A stretch of 7,138 nt of DNA from JAUZPB01 sp037140715. GTDB lineage: Bacteria > Bacteroidota > Ignavibacteria > Ignavibacteriales > SURF-24. The position numbers and the translations under genes were made by a program. The notes beneath the pieces are model-generated. The model worked only from the letters and a program-made list of their open reading frames with translations. It searched no databases and was not told the DNA's origin. The stretch covers positions 1-7,138 of the forward strand of contig JBAXDX010000114.1 in assembly GCA_037140715.1 (NCBI GenBank), in the 5' to 3' direction. Every line of letters starts with the position of its first letter. The stretch's first letter is position 1. Of this stretch, positions 6,840 through 7,138 are shown piece by piece.

Positions 6840-7138
6840 TTATAGAAAAATATTTAATTATTTTATATTCTATTGTCGATTTTTTGGATAAATTGAAAAA
6901 TATTTTATATTTATATTAAAATAAAGTATCTAATTTTGAAATATAAACTGTCTGAATATGCTAAATTAAATAAAATTACATACAGAACTGTGTGGAATAT
7001 GGTTAAAAAAATCAACTTCCTTTTGAAACATTGCCATCAGGTTCTATCTTAATAATTCAAGATGACTTAATAACTAAAAAAACGTAACTACTCAGCATAT
7101 TTCTGAGATGTTTATATTTCAGCTCAAAATCACACTTT
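6840..7138 (+). mobile_element. Left end of a degenerate IS607-family insertion element (partial)
   Basis: About 95 bases of extremely AT-rich, stop-filled DNA (6840-6935) separate the broken Ppx/GppA remnant from the start of an IS607-type recombinase reading frame at 6936. A left end of about this size before tnpA is usual in this group. The exact border is inferred from the change in composition and the end of the Ppx/GppA frame. IS607 elements usually join at a GG dinucleotide and make no target duplication; the closest GG is at 6886-6887, not at the proposed border, so the border may be off. The right part of the element lies outside the window. Confidence 0.45.
6936..7138 (+). pseudogene. 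Frameshifted N-terminus of an IS607-family serine recombinase (TnpA)
   Basis: From a TTG at 6936 the frame reads MKYKLSEYAKLNKITYRTVW (first residue taken as Met) and then NMVKK, the MerR-like helix-turn-helix start typical of IS607 TnpA. This frame ends at the TAA of 7050-7052. After the run of seven A's (7005-7011) the homologous reading continues in the -1 frame: QLPFETLPSGSILIIQDD (7013-7066), matching the conserved LPSGTI segment, before stopping at 7085-7087. Farther on, in the first frame again, 7110-7136 reads VYISAQNHT, which may be a damaged trace of the VYARVSS catalytic-serine segment; this last match is weak. An intact protein would have about 190-210 residues. At least one frameshift and one stop show that the copy is inactive. 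Confidence 0.62.

Noticed and set aside
1..7138. CRISPR array, tRNA, rRNA or riboswitch
   Set aside because: No regularly spaced repeats, no tRNA-like fold and no recognisable riboswitch core were seen on either strand.

Overview
The window looks like a piece of chromosome from a moderately AT-rich member of the FCB group (Bacteroidota / Ignavibacteriota-Chlorobiota). Three things suggest this: parA-parB is followed directly by a DUF5683 envelope protein, a small outer-membrane-type protein and a DUF2279 protein; start sites mostly lack Shine-Dalgarno sequences; and the L-aspartate oxidase carries an RGFGG variant of the usual RGEGG segment. This is a family-level impression from recalled sequences, not a database placement.

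Layout. Positions 1-423 hold the C-terminal part of a UPF0173 metal-dependent hydrolase. After a 169-base AT-rich gap comes a tightly packed plus-strand block: parA (593-1387), parB (1377-2327, overlapping parA by 11 bases), a DUF5683 protein (2308-2802, TTG start overlapping parB by 20 bases), an exported probable beta-barrel protein (2855-3442) and a DUF2279 protein (3459-4511). A 460-base region with no intact gene follows (4512-4971). It contains a small hairpin and several open but mutually frameshifted minus-strand stretches that look like a decayed membrane-protein gene. Next is nadB (4972-6597). Positions 6598-7138 are degenerate: nested inverted repeats, a 44-residue minus-strand remnant of the Ppx/GppA C-terminus (6705-6839), an abrupt switch to nearly pure AT DNA, and a frameshifted start of an IS607-family serine-recombinase gene (6936 to the window end).

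How the genes work together. ParA and ParB are the two proteins of the chromosome-partition system; no canonical parS palindrome is visible here. The three following genes encode exported or envelope proteins and are arranged for co-transcription and, at the parB/DUF5683 junction, for translational coupling. NadB starts de novo NAD synthesis from aspartate; its partners nadA and nadC are not in the window.

I did not find a convincing new biological system. The most interesting material is the pair of remnants at the right end, which suggests that an IS607-type element cut off a ppx/gppA-like gene and then decayed, and the coding traces hidden in the 4512-4971 gap.
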